Part shown: one piece after another, positions 47,546 through 57,964 of the stretch | Layout: each line of letters opens with the position of its first letter | Numbering within the stretch: the first letter of the stretch is position 1 | Origin: Rutpela maculata | Lineage: Eukaryota > Arthropoda > Insecta > Coleoptera > Cerambycidae | Direction of reading: 5' to 3' | Assembly: GCA_936432065.2 (NCBI GenBank) | Contig: OW386289.2 | Coordinates: forward strand, 164,857,348-164,921,347 | DNA length: 64,000 nt | Made by a program: the position numbers and the translations under genes | The notes under the pieces: model-generated | Databases searched by the model: none | Told to the model about the DNA's origin: nothing | What the model saw: only the letters and a program-made list of their open reading frames with translations

Positions 47546-47946
47546 TTTTTTAAATGACCCCAAATAAAGAAACCGGCGAAACCGGAAGTAAAAAAAAATC
47601 ACTTGTATATCAAAAGGTGCCGTTTGTGCTGTTTATAGGATATCCCAAATTTCAATCAACTATCTTCAAAACTAAAGGATCATGATCCTGTTACACCCGG
47701 TATAAGCAATGCACGCCATATCTCCACTTAGCTTAATATAAGAGGCCAGTTTGGTACATTTTTACAGAAATAGGCCCCAATATTTCACTCAGTAGAAATA
47801 TTGTTTAAACATCCTTTTATTACCACAGTATTTCGTTTAAGCACTGGCCAGGTAAATTCCCAATCTCTCTCTGTATATAATAGTTTAAAATAAAATAATT
47901 TCCCACATGGACAATAATATATATGTGTATATGTTCATAATTTCAG

Positions 47947-48157
47947 GTGATTAAAAAAGCCGCAGACATAAATTTCATCGGACCTACAAGAGTGACCCAG
48001 ATTATGCTCCCGTTGGTACGACGCGCTAGAGGCCGCATCATAGTGTTGACTTCAGGCTTATGTAGAGTGGCGTCCCCCGTGAGAGGTATTCATTGTGGCC
48101 TTTTAGCAGCTTTAGAATCCCAAGCTGAATGTCTGAGGAAGGAATTAAGGTCCCGAG
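47947..48157 (+). CDS. Next exon of the same SDR gene, catalytic-loop region
   Basis: The acceptor is AATTTCAG (47939-47946) and the donor is GAG/GTACGT at 48158. Length is 211 nt, entering in phase 0 and leaving after one base of a Gly codon, so it joins the exon at 14623-14946 without a frame break and continues residues 109-179. N117 is in the position of the SDR structural Asn (DINFIG). TSG at 143-145 supplies the catalytic Ser (S144). Thirteen residues later the expected Tyr is His (H157 in GIHCG), and the Lys four further on is Leu (L161). The classical N-S-Y-K tetrad is thus reduced to N and S. There is no stop, frameshift or bad splice site, so the loss is of catalysis rather than of the gene. 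The Drosophila homologue, as I recall, also lacks the YxxxK pair. Confidence 0.9.
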
Positions 48158-48533
48158 GTACGTATTTATTCAGTTAATATTTACGCTAAATAGTGGAAGT
48201 CATTTACATACTTATATTAAAAAACTTTTGGAATGAGCCTCAACGCGCTACGTTGCTGATTAGTCGGTTAGCCGCTGGGGGAGTACGTTCAAAATAATCT
48301 ATTGCTGTTTTTGTCTATTAGGTAACACAAATGTAATATTCGTCGGTGCGTTGGATTTTATGATAGATACTCAACTCGGGTTTTTTTACCATTTGTTTAT
48401 AAAATAATATATAATGCTTCTTAAACTACTTGTACCCTTGTTGAGAGTTAACTAGATTCTCCTACATCCTAATTCATCTAATGCTGACCTACCTATTTTG
48501 CTTACTTAGTATTTACATATATACAAATAATAA
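48158..48533. other. Intron sequence, nothing recognised
   Basis: The donor of the second SDR exon opens this stretch. No element ends or frames of note. Confidence 0.45.
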
Positions 48534-48703
48534 CTAATACATAATATTTTGAGCTGTATTGGACTTGACAATTAATTTCATTAATTGTTTCCATTTCATT
48601 ATCCAGGACACCTCTCCCGCGAAAGTCAAAATAATAATTTTTCCTAAATCACTATCATAATATAATTTTACTCTATTTTTGTGTACTTTTACTAACTTAT
48701 TAT
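48534..48703 (-). pseudogene. Ty3/gypsy integrase C-terminal tail, downstream of an insertion
   Basis: The minus-strand frame reads LVKVHKNRVKLYYDSDLGK, the VHxxRLKxY segment that closes gypsy integrases, followed by a purine-rich stretch near 48615 that could be the polypurine tract. It continues the gypsy relic at 49604-50540 across the 900-bp element at 48704-49603. Confidence 0.65.
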
Positions 48704-49603
48704 CGGGGGTGTATGGGGTCAGTCCAACCGGCCCTGGCAATTTTAGGGAATCGGCCCAATTACGCACGGAACTAGAACCTCAAATTTGAGTGGGCCAGGG
48801 AAAAATAATTTTTTTTTTGGTGGGTTAAGGCCTAAGGGGGAAAATGCGCCGCAGACGGAAATTTCGTATTTTTCAAGGTCAAACACTCTAAAATGAAAAG
48901 TTAAAAATTCGAGTAGCAAAAACATTTTCTTCGTCAAACGTAATTCCTTTTTTCATGCAATTGCAAAAATTACTTAAAGGTTCAAAGTATTAACACGTAG
49001 TCTGGCAACCACGGTCTAAAAGACTGCTACCGTCTTGGTAACATTTTTAAAAACGCCTCTAACATCCATACTCTTTATTAAAATTTATTGACATTGAAAA
49101 ACAAAGAACGAAATAAAAAAATTAAACATTTTAACAGAATAACAATAAATAATAAATCAATAAAAATTATGACTAATATTGTCTACATAAACATCTTCAA
49201 ACATCAAAAAAAATACAAAAAAATAATTCTAAAGTTTCAGAGGTCAAAAGAATAAGAAAAAAGATCCCTTAATACATCAGAACTTTCTTAAGCAAACTTG
49301 CAGAATTTGGGACGAACATGCAAAATTAGGTTATTAAGTTAAAAACTTTTTATAAATGACATCTGGCATTTATGTCAGTGGGCGAGTTTTTAAGATAGCA
49401 GCCTGAAAATCACATCTGAGACTTCTTTCGTTCTAAGTAAGGATTAAGGAGGTAAAAGAGCTCCCGTTTAAATTTCTTTTGGCCGTCGGGTTTTTTATCC
49501 GCCGGAACAAATGCCTATTTACCTCGGACCGGCCCTAACCAGCCCCAGAGCCACCGGCCCGACGGGAATTTGCCCGTTTGCCCCCCCTTCCTATCCACCC
49601 CTG
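48704..49603. mobile_element. 900-bp hAT-like element, exact 8-bp target duplication
   Basis: The ends CGGGGGTGTATGG and CCTATCCACCCCTG are imperfect inverted repeats (family CAGGGGTGG…). CTTATTAT is repeated exactly at 48696-48703 and 49604-49611. Blocks rich in CCGG/GGCCC lie near each end (48727-48760, 49520-49580). No transposase is recognised, so it is non-autonomous. Confidence 0.85.
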
Positions 49604-50540
49604 CTTATTATCTATCTTAATTACAATATTTGGTGACTTTTCCTCCATTATTGATATGGACCTTTATATAACGGTTCTAACTTAGTCCCCGATTCGTTCC
49701 TTAAAAGTACTTGGTCACCTATCCTATAACTACTTTTATTTGTGGTTCTCTCATACGTTTGTTTCCCATTATTCTTTGCTGTTAATAAATTATTCCTTGC
49801 ATTATTACAAGCGACTTGTAACCTATATTTCGGTTCTAAAGGATATTCGTCAAAGTTATACAATGCCAGTTCAATTCCCAGTGTAACATTTGTAGGTGGC
49901 CTACTAGATGTTCCAAAAACAAATTCGTGTGGCGTGTAACGTGTCTCAGTATGTACTGTGTTATTATATGCAATACACCAGTAAGGAACCCATGAACTCT
50001 TATCCGTTCCTTTTGCTAATTGTACCCGTATGTATGCCCCCAAACTTTTGTGAGTGTTTTCAAGCGCCTCTAGTGATTCATGATACGCGGTAGAATTTAA
50101 TTGCTTTATTTCTAACAATTTACAAGATTGTTTAAAAGTTTCTGCTAAAAATTCTGTACCTTGGTCCGTTATAATGTGTTGTGGCACACCATAACGCAGC
50201 ACAAAATTTTCTACAAAAGCCTTAGCAGCCGTAACAGCTTCTTTATTTGGCAGTGGATATCCTTCCACAAAATTACTTAACCGATTATTGTGTTCATCTG
50301 AACTAATAGGATCTACCAAATCAAGAAAAACTTTTTGAAAGGCTACGGTAGCTGTACTAGTAATTAGCAAGGGTTCTTTATAAGGTTTTAAATATTTAAA
50401 TCTTTGGCAGTCAATACAATGGTTTACAAATTTTTCTACATCTGTCTTTAGTCCTGACCAAAAATACCGCCTCTTAATACTGTTATACATGCGGTTCATA
50501 CCTGCATGTCCTCCTGTTGGTAACATATGATAGTCGTTTA
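49604..50540 (-). pseudogene. Ty3/gypsy-type integrase fragment
   Basis: The longest single frame in the window (49648-50526). In order: an H2C2 zinc finger with two His six residues apart (HMLPTGGH) and HCIDC; the core domain with the first Asp in FLDLVDPI, the second in ITDQGTEF and the Glu in ALENTHKSL; and a C-terminal part with YRIGDQVLLRN and a GPYQ stop at the GPY/F motif. The stretch after the first Asp is shorter than usual (near NNRLSNF), and the Asp-Glu spacing is one residue short, so the core is probably dead. Reverse transcriptase, protease and LTRs are not found. 5' truncated at about 50540. Confidence 0.88.
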
Positions 50541-50900
50541 GTATTAATTATCTTACTTCTGAAAAACATGGAGAAAATTTTCTGCACAAAAAATTATTTG
50601 CATGAAAGACACTACAATTTTGTTTTAATACAATTTGTCTTGATAGAAGTTACCTGTTTCGAGATTGGTACAAAATACGCGCTATCTCATCTGCTAACAA
50701 GTTTTCAGCATACACAGGCCAAAACCGTTTTTTGAAAATTTTGCACAACGTTGTGAAAAAGGTCCTGTTGCATTTTTTTAAACAAGTCAGAATTTTTTAG
50801 TAAAATTGTTTAAAAACGTTTTACTCTCAAGATCATTATTCAAGAAATATATTATTTAAATTTACAAATTTCCGCACTCTCGTAGTGTATATGTACGAGA
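50541..50900. other. No recognisable gene
   Basis: Intron sequence after the gypsy truncation point; nothing supportable. Confidence 0.4.
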
Positions 50901-50904
50901 ATCC

Positions 50905-51062
50905 AAGGACTCAATTTTTTTTTTGGCATCAGCCACCCCCACAATCACTTCTCTTACCACCGCCACCCTATTGTTAAAGGGGGTAAAGAATTAAAATTGT
51001 GATTTAATGTGTGTACAAAAACCAAAGGCCTCAATTTTTTTAGCATCAGCCACATCCACCCA
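50905..51062 (-). mobile_element. Copy H of the DINE-1-like repeat, short internal fragment
   Basis: It has GCATCAGCCACCCCCAC, TTGTTAAAGGGGGTAAAGAA, GTGTGTACAAAAACCAAAGG and a second GCATCAGCCAC stretch. The ends are lost and the C-rich block is duplicated. Confidence 0.65.
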
Positions 51063-51271
51063 GTTCCTTATAAACCCTGGTCAAGTAGGATTTTTAAAAC
51101 ACAGATAAGAGAATTTTTTATGCTTCTGGAAATAAATACCAAATTTTAGGCAACCCAAAAGATAAAATTGAATGAAACGAACGGCTTAAGATTTACGAAA
51201 TTAGTTGTAAGAATTTTATTTGATTTAATTTTGGAGTCATGTTCAAGACAATTGATGAAATACTTCTACAG

Positions 51272-51456
51272 GAGTCGACGTCGTGGTAGTAGCTCCCGGA
51301 GAATTCACTACTGGATCTTCATGGCTTTCCGACGAGACTATTCTGGATCAAGCCAGGGACATGTGGAAGCAGCTTTGTCAAGAACAAAGGACAGAGTATG
51401 GAGAGGATTACTTTGAAAAAGCCATTAGAAGTCTGGAGAAATACACCAAAACTCAA
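51272..51456 (+). CDS. Third visible exon of the SDR gene, substrate-side C-terminal segment
   Basis: The acceptor is TTCTACAG (51264-51271) and the donor CAA/GTAAGT at 51457. The first two bases complete the Gly codon split by the previous exon; then 61 codons follow and the exon ends in phase 0. It encodes beta6 (VDVVVVAPGEF, the SDR position after the catalytic helix), then a helical segment with WLSDETILDQARDMWKQL and GEDYFEKAIRSLEKY, the variable substrate/cofactor lid of SDRs of this class. The protein should continue for roughly 60-90 more residues in one or more exons; none with matching phase was found before 64000, so the gene probably runs off the window. Intron 48158-51271 carries a split gypsy relic and a partial copy of the ~690-bp repeat. 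Confidence 0.88.
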
Positions 51457-52510
51457 GTAAGTTACTAATTTAATTATCCTCGGCTGAGCAAAATATATAA
51501 ATAAATTAGAATCAACTTCAAAAGATTTGAAGGTAATACAGCTGAAATATATTTATTAAATACCTACATATCTCTCGATTAGAATTACACTTGAGTTCGC
51601 CTTTGAAATAAGTCATTCAAGTTCTATTCCATTTTGAATAATTTAACTTTATGAACGGTTGTCAAAGTAAATAAAAGGAGTATCTTTGATCCCTTTCTGA
51701 TGAATTCATTACATATGGAGCAACGAAAATTAATGAATAATAGAAATTAAATTATGTTTACTTTCTTATCTGCGTATTACTGTTCGACAATAATGATTTA
51801 ATAAATTTGCAATTCATTGCCTTGTTTTCTCCCAACGACGTGCTTTATTAGAATATTTCTGTAGGCAGCGTTTTTGTTTTATATGCGTATAAAAGAAAAA
51901 AATTTAAAGGGACCGCGTCCCGACGGGAGAAAAAAATTAATTGAATAGAGATTAATCAGTGGAAAACAGTGCAGTTTTTATGAACGTGGTATTAAAGAAT
52001 GGTAATTAGTGCTTTTTTAAATTTTCGGGTTATTAGCATTAATCTTTTCTATGGTCTTTATGAAGAATATTATACAAGGCGTTACGGAAGTAACTATGTT
52101 ATGTTTAGAGGCAAATTGTACAGCAAAAATGTAAGAACAGTTCCTAGAAATATATGGCCGGAAATGTTTTCAAAAAGAACTCCAGTCCTCTGAGAATAGC
52201 GCCTAAATAGTGGTTTTTACTGATTATTAATGGATGGGGTTCAAACCTTCGGTGTGACAAACACCAAAACACTCAGCGCGCACTTCGCCAACAATGTTGG
52301 CATCATCTGGGCACGATTTAAACTAAAATATAACTAACAATGCTACTACATTTATACTAAACTATTGCTATAGTTGATCAAATTCAACCAATCCTCTCCT
52401 TCCTTCCAAAACTTTGTCTCGGCTTAACGAGAATACTAACCAATAGAGAACTTTTTGGGATATGCCTCTCACTATTCATTTTTTTTTTTACATTTTACCA
52501 TTTTTAAGCT
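51457..52510. other. Intron sequence, nothing recognised
   Basis: Opens with the donor GTAAGT of the third SDR exon. The frame at 51999-52193 shows no motif. Confidence 0.4.
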
Positions 52511-52519
52511 TACAAACAC

Positions 52520-53700
52520 TTCTTCGGATCCATCATGCTATCCCTTGATTTTGACTTGCATGATAAGTCTAAGCGATGTGTATTTGCTTCCTCTCATGAT
52601 GTGCCAGGGATATGCGTTTCTTATTTTTAACGGTTAGAGTAATTTCACAACTTTTTCCCGTTCTTTGTAGTATTTTCACATTTGTTACTCTGTCCACCCA
52701 AGACATTCTGTGAATTCTTCTTTAGCAACACATTTCGAATGGGTCTATACTCTTGAAATGAGTTTGTTTCTTCATTGTCCAAGCCTCTACACCGTACAGT
52801 ACGTTCGTCTTTATTTTCTTTGTTTGACCTCCCGACTCTCTCTCTCTCTCTGTCCCGGTGCATTCGTCAAATTATATGCGAATATGTGAATATGCGTATA
52901 ACGCTAGAAGTAGTTTGATGACACTTCATTTGAATCCCCGCAGCGCCATACCCTGCAGTTTGCAACAGATTTATTAGGTGTGCTAGCAGTGACTAAATTT
53001 ACTCTGATGTTTGGTGATCATCAACTTAATCTTCTTCAAATTTATCTCTAAACCGTTTCTATTGCAGTTTTCGTTAGCTCAATTTATTGTTGCAGGCCAG
53101 CTAGATTCTCAGCTAGTATTACAGAATTGTCTGCATACCTTCTGTTATCCTATTCTTCGCAGTGAAAATTCTTAAAAAACGGCCTCATCGTGATTGAAAG
53201 GTTAAACAAAAAAGAAATAGCATGCATCCTTGTCTCACACCACATCGAATTTCAATTTCTTCTATTAATTTATCAGCCATCCTCAGTTTCGCCGTTTGGT
53301 TCCAATATAGATTTGTTATTCTTATACATTTTATGTCAATGTTTCTTTTTTTTTAGAAGCTGTCGTAATTTACTGTGACTTATTTTTTTTTTAAGGTTTT
53401 GCCCAATCGATGTAACAAGCATACACATATCCAAGCATCTTTAAAACAAAATATTGATCTCAAAGAGCGCTTTTCGTGTTCTTTGCTCCACTTCTGAAAC
53501 CAAATTGCCTCGCTTATGCCTTCTTCTAGTTTATGAGAAATTCGATTTTATATAATTTTTAAAAAACTTTCAGTTTCAAAAGCATCCAGCTGTCTGTTAT
53601 TTGTTACATTTCTAACTAAGCTTACGTTATTGATATCACTGGCCCACAAAAATAGTGGTCTATACCTATCCCTTGTATTTTGAGCCGCTGAACACGTCAT
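52520..53700 (-). pseudogene. LINE reverse transcriptase relic (RTE-like)
   Basis: Minus-strand reading from about 53700: NQTAKLRMADKLIEEIEIR then GVRQGC near 53270-53220 (family: ixrGVRQGCxLSPLLFN), YADNSVILAENLAGLQQ near 53120-53080 where the family has YADDxVI, and IELTKTAIETV. After a gap come LYGVEAWTMKKQTHF, RRIHRMSWVDRVTNVKILQR and GKSCEITLTVKNKK near 52790-52620, the segment typical of RTE/BovB-type C-termini. A GA microsatellite sits at about 52838-52852. Many stops; the second catalytic Asp of YADD is Asn. Confidence 0.82.
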
Positions 53701-55030
53701 TTTTTTTAAGACCAAAGAAGTGGATCGTCATATTGTTTACTCAACTCATTTAAATCAGAATTCGCAAAAGCAAGAGATCAAATGAAATCACCTAAACAGA
53801 AATCACCTGAAAAGATGCTCCAATTTCAAAGTTACATTCTCACTGAATCTCCAATTAAGATTCCCTAATTTGCTTTTATTCAATCCCCAGAATCACGAGG
53901 TTATATGGCTATAAGTTTTGCTGTTCAAGAGCTGAAGGGTCACGGGCTACTCGATTTCAAGATTCCGAGAACACAATTTCATGAATTCACATTCTTCTAT
54001 CATATTCCCAGAGTTATGCAGTTATGGGTTTACGGGGTTGTTGGTTTATGTAGTAGAAGAGTTTGCTGCTGGAATAGGCTTACTTGGTAACAAGGCAACA
54101 AGGTTCCGAGGGCACAATCTAATTAATTCCCTAATCGACAGCCTCCTATTTTTTTATTGAATCCTCAGAGTTATGGGGTTATGAACATAGAGGGATTGGG
54201 GAATATGGAATTTATACAAATTTGGAATTATTCCTTTTCCTAATTAATTTATCAACTAAACCTACATGGTATTCATTGTTCTCGGCTTGATTAAAGTTTT
54301 CTCTTTTGCAAATCTGTCACTAAGAGGGAACTTAATAGACGATACATAAAGAAATTCAGATCAGCCATTTTGTGCCGGGCACAACGCTGGGAGCCATTGG
54401 AGATATGCCTTAAAGTACCGGTATCTTGTCTGTATATGTCAAATTTTACGGCCCTTTTGCAACCTTTGTGTCGGATATATCATCCACATACCTCGGCCAT
54501 TTCCTAGTTAAATATTCGAATTCTCCCTTTATTTCTATTTCGAATATGTCCATGAATAGACTGACAGTGAGACGTGATAAGAAATTTGATATTGCAGCGG
54601 CCCTCATGTTGCTCGAAAAACATTTTATTGAATTTGAAGCAATTTTACTTCATGCAAAGTTTAGTAGGATCATCTATTCTTTGACAACTTCTTAACTAAT
54701 ATTATTAAATTCGAATAAATTTGATTATCTCATAACGCTTTGAGGTAACTTTATGAGACTTGGTTCACGATTTTGCATTAGTAAGGCTTATTACTTCACA
54801 GTATTATCTAGATTTAATTTTATTCATAGGCGGGGAAACGAAAATCAGGTTTGTTTTACATATTCAGTAATTCTTTATGTCCATACAGGGGCCTGCGCCG
54901 TGGTACTTGAAAAGCTGAAGGGGAGCAAGGTCGAGATAGACTTTAAAGATAATTGAACTAAGGTCCTACTCCTACGCGCGTAGAAGGCTTGTTAGGGTGT
55001 GGTGTACCGAATGTCAGGGGACTTAACAAA
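53701..55030. other. No confident gene; one weak exon-like stretch
   Basis: At 54889-54956 a GC-rich 22-codon frame (reading CAVVLEKLKGSKVEIDF) follows a plausible acceptor (TCCATACAG) and ends in TGA. It needs a donor in a phase that the third SDR exon does not provide, and in the SDR phase it would stop after nine codons. The rest is AT-rich with no motif. Confidence 0.3.
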
Positions 55031-55033
55031 GAT

Positions 55034-55723
55034 TAAAAAACTGCTGCCCAAGGAATCACTACTTCCACATTCAGATTTTTTATCCAAGTCACTCACAACG
55101 AATAAATTTTGTATGCGGAAATAATTGATTATGGAACTTTAATAATATAATATTTGAAATCCTCTACCCCAAAAACCCATAAAACGATACCTCACATCGG
55201 TAGCGGGGTGGGGGTGGTTTTAGGGGGTGGTAGTGGGGGTAAATGAAGTAAAAAAATATTTTGAGGTTTCTGGTTCTTGTACACACACTAAATCACAATT
55301 TTTTAAATCCCCTTTAATAATGGGGGTGGGGGTGGTAATGCTAATGCTAATGCCAAATTTTTTTTGAGACCTTAGCTTCTCTTGTATATACTAAATACCA
55401 ATTTTATAGACTCTTACCTGCTTGAACCTATTTACCCGAAATTTACCCCAATTTATCCCCCAACCCTTCGACGGAACAAGATGAAAATAATCTAGTTCTA
55501 GATCTCGTTAAACTACATATGTGCACCAAATTTCAAGTCAATATCTCAAACGGTTCCAGAGTAAACGTGCGCACAAAAAAAGTTACAGACAGACCGACAG
55601 ACAGAAATTTATTTTCGCTCAAATTTAAAATCTCGACGTTTCGTGACATTCTAAGCCTATTTGAACAATAAAAATTTTAAAAAATTTTTTTGTCGTTACT
55701 ATACTTCCACTGGATGTAGAAGT
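55034..55723 (+). mobile_element. Copy I of the DINE-1-like repeat, full length
   Basis: It starts AAAAAACTGCTGCCCAAGG, with the subterminal ACTTCCACATTCAG at 55060, G-rich blocks near 55203-55240 and 55320-55335, a short microsatellite (GACAGACCGACAGACAG, 55588-55606) and the hairpin end at 55704-55723. Confidence 0.87.
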
Positions 55724-55937
55724 AATTAAAAACGTAAAAACGAATTTACAGTAAACACTAGCTTAGTTTGTTGATTGCTGAGACTCACTTTAAACATTGT
55801 GGATATTCTAAATAGTTTTAATAATTGTTTTGGAATTTGAAATAATAATTTGGAAGCAAAAAGGTGATAAATAAAAAATAAAAAAAAATGTTGAAATTGA
55901 AATGTCTTTAAAAAAAGCTATCGATATTGAAGTCCTT

Positions 55938-56680
55938 AAAAAAAACCGCTGCCCAAGGAATCACTACTTCCACATCCAGATTCTCTATCCAAGTCACTCA
56001 CAACGAAAAAACTTTGTATGTGAAAATAATTGTTTATGGAACTTTAATAATATAATATTTGAAATCCTCTACCCCAAAAACCCATAAAACGATACCCCAC
56101 ATCGGTAGTGGGGTGGGGGGTGGTGATAGTGGGGGGTGGATGAAGTAAAAAAATATTTTGAGGTTTCTGGTTCCTGTACATACACTAAACCACAATTTTT
56201 TTTCATTCCCTTTAATAAGGGGGTGGGGGTGGTAATGGGGGTGGCTAATGCCAAAAATTTTTTTGAGACCTTAGCTTCTTCTTGTATATACTAAATACCA
56301 ATTTTATGGACTCTTACCTGCTTGATTGATCTATTTACCCCAAATTTACCCCAATTTACCCCCCAACCCTTCGACGGAACAAGATGAAAATGTAATCTAG
56401 TTCTAGATCTCGTTAAAGTACATATGTGTACCAAATTTCAAGTCAATATCTTAAACGGTTTCAGAGTAAACGTGCGCACAAAAAAAAGTTACAGACAGAC
56501 AGACCGACAGACCGACAGACCGACAGACCGACAGACCGACAGACCGACAGACAGACAGAATTTTTTTTTTTCGCTCAAACTTAAAATCTCGACGTTTCAT
56601 GACATTTTAAGCCTATTTGGACAATAAAAATTTTTTAAAATTTTTTTGTCGTTACTATACTTCCACTGGACGTGGAAGTA
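55938..56680 (+). mobile_element. Copy J of the DINE-1-like repeat, full length with expanded microsatellite
   Basis: Same order of blocks as copy I, which ends 214 bp upstream in the same orientation. The GACA/GACC microsatellite runs from about 56491 to 56559, some three times the length in the other copies. The hairpin end CTTCCACTGGACGTGGAAGT closes at 56680. Confidence 0.88.
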
Positions 56681-57960
56681 ATATGTTTTGTTTTATTTCA
56701 TTTATTCGTTTTTTTACTTCTCTCAATATCTATATTAGGTAATAAGGTCCGATTAACCCGTTGACTGGGTGAAATTTTATTTAATAATTTTTAGTAATCT
56801 CTTACATTTCGCCATTTTTAGTGGACTTTTACTTAGTTATATAGTGGAAGAAAATATTGTGAAGTAATATGCAAAACGATTCATCATCATAATTATGATC
56901 CCTGATTTGTGTGATATTGTTTATTAACAGACTGCCGCCCAGCTTAAATGGGTAGGATTTTTGAGATATCTGTTGAACATAGTCCACTAATGAAGTTATG
57001 TCGTGACAACTACCATATACAGTATCGGAAAGTGTTTCTTTTGAGTACGGCAATAAGAGCAAGCGAGAGCAGCAACTCTTGAAGGGGTGTGTCACTGTTT
57101 GCTTCCGCTAGAGTACTGGTAGACGTCTTTATTATGGACGGTCGGTTAATGCCTCAATGCCAAATGAAGGACTTTTCGATACTGTATATCTTTGAGAAAG
57201 GTGCATCATGATGATGAATTTGAGACGAGATCCGTAAATTTATATTCTAGGACATTTAGTTTCCTGAAGATTGTGGCCACTATGCTACCCATACCGACCT
57301 CTAACACCTTTTGTAGTTCATATCACCTTATATAAAATATCTGTAATAAAAGCAGTAGGAGATTTATTGTACTCAACTTTATGTAGTCGAACTGCATAAA
57401 TCACTGACGCTTTTCCCACGTAATGTTTATTTGGTTCACACCATACCAGATTAATTTGGACTCTAGAGAGTTGTCAGCTTCAGTGGAGGATAAAACTAAA
57501 CAAGGTGTCGTAAAATGTTCACTGGCGTATAAGGTCAGGCTATTTCTTATTTATATTTCATGTCCTTGTGTCTACCGTTCAATAATTTCCTGCTAGCCTG
57601 TTTCGTTACGTAGGCTTCAGGTGCTAAATTTTCAATTATTTAGGGTGGAAGAAAATATTGCAAACACACTAGACCCTTTTCCGTTTCCGATAAATAATCT
57701 TGTACTATATACGTGTAATGTTAGTCTCGGGTGCTGCATGTTAAGTTATAATTTTTGTAAACATGTTTGTGATGACACTATTTCTCAGCTTGAGATAATA
57801 TGCATTAAAATTGGTGTGGCCAAAAAATGAGAGAATTCTGGAGAATACAATGCTGAAGAGTCTCTTTTGTTGACGTATTTCTTGGAGAATGAAGCCACTA
57901 GACACTAGATCGATGAATCATCCAGCGAATTCGTAGCAAACACTTCTCAAAAGTATGAAT
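56681..57960. other. No recognisable gene
   Basis: Frames at 56829-57095 and 57621-57830 carry no recognised motif. Confidence 0.4.
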
Positions 57961-57964
57961 ACCT

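Larger units (their letters stand above)
44792..47700 (-). mobile_element. Tc1/mariner-type element host to four later insertions or expansions
   Basis: The ends CCGGGTATAACAGGATCATG (44792) and CATGATCCTGTTACACCCGG (to 47700) are inverted repeats about 160 bp long, with TA on both sides (44790-44791, 47701-47702). Inside, left to right: its left arm, DINE-like copy F, a 30-bp minisatellite, DINE-like copy G, the transposase C-terminus split by a Harbinger-like MITE, and the right arm. Most of the transposase is deleted. Confidence 0.85.
14947..47946 (+). other. 33-kb SDR intron filled with nested mobile elements
   Basis: The donor GTAAGC at 14947 and acceptor at 47946 frame one intron. Inside it are most of the elements listed here: six LINE relics, several hAT, Tc1/mariner and Harbinger-like elements, seven full or partial copies of the ~690-bp repeat, and SINE pieces. 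I found no second host gene inside. Confidence 0.8.

Noticed and set aside
54889..54956. Last exon of the SDR gene
   Set aside because: The phase after 51456 is 0, which gives a stop after nine codons here; the open reading needs another phase and shows no SDR C-terminal features.
16487..56254. Repeated small ORFs rich in Pro/His/Thr or Gly/Val within the ~690-bp repeats (e.g. 16444-16674, 56069-56254)
   Set aside because: They are translations of the GGTGGGGGT/ACCCCCACC blocks and differ between copies by frame, so there is no coding selection.
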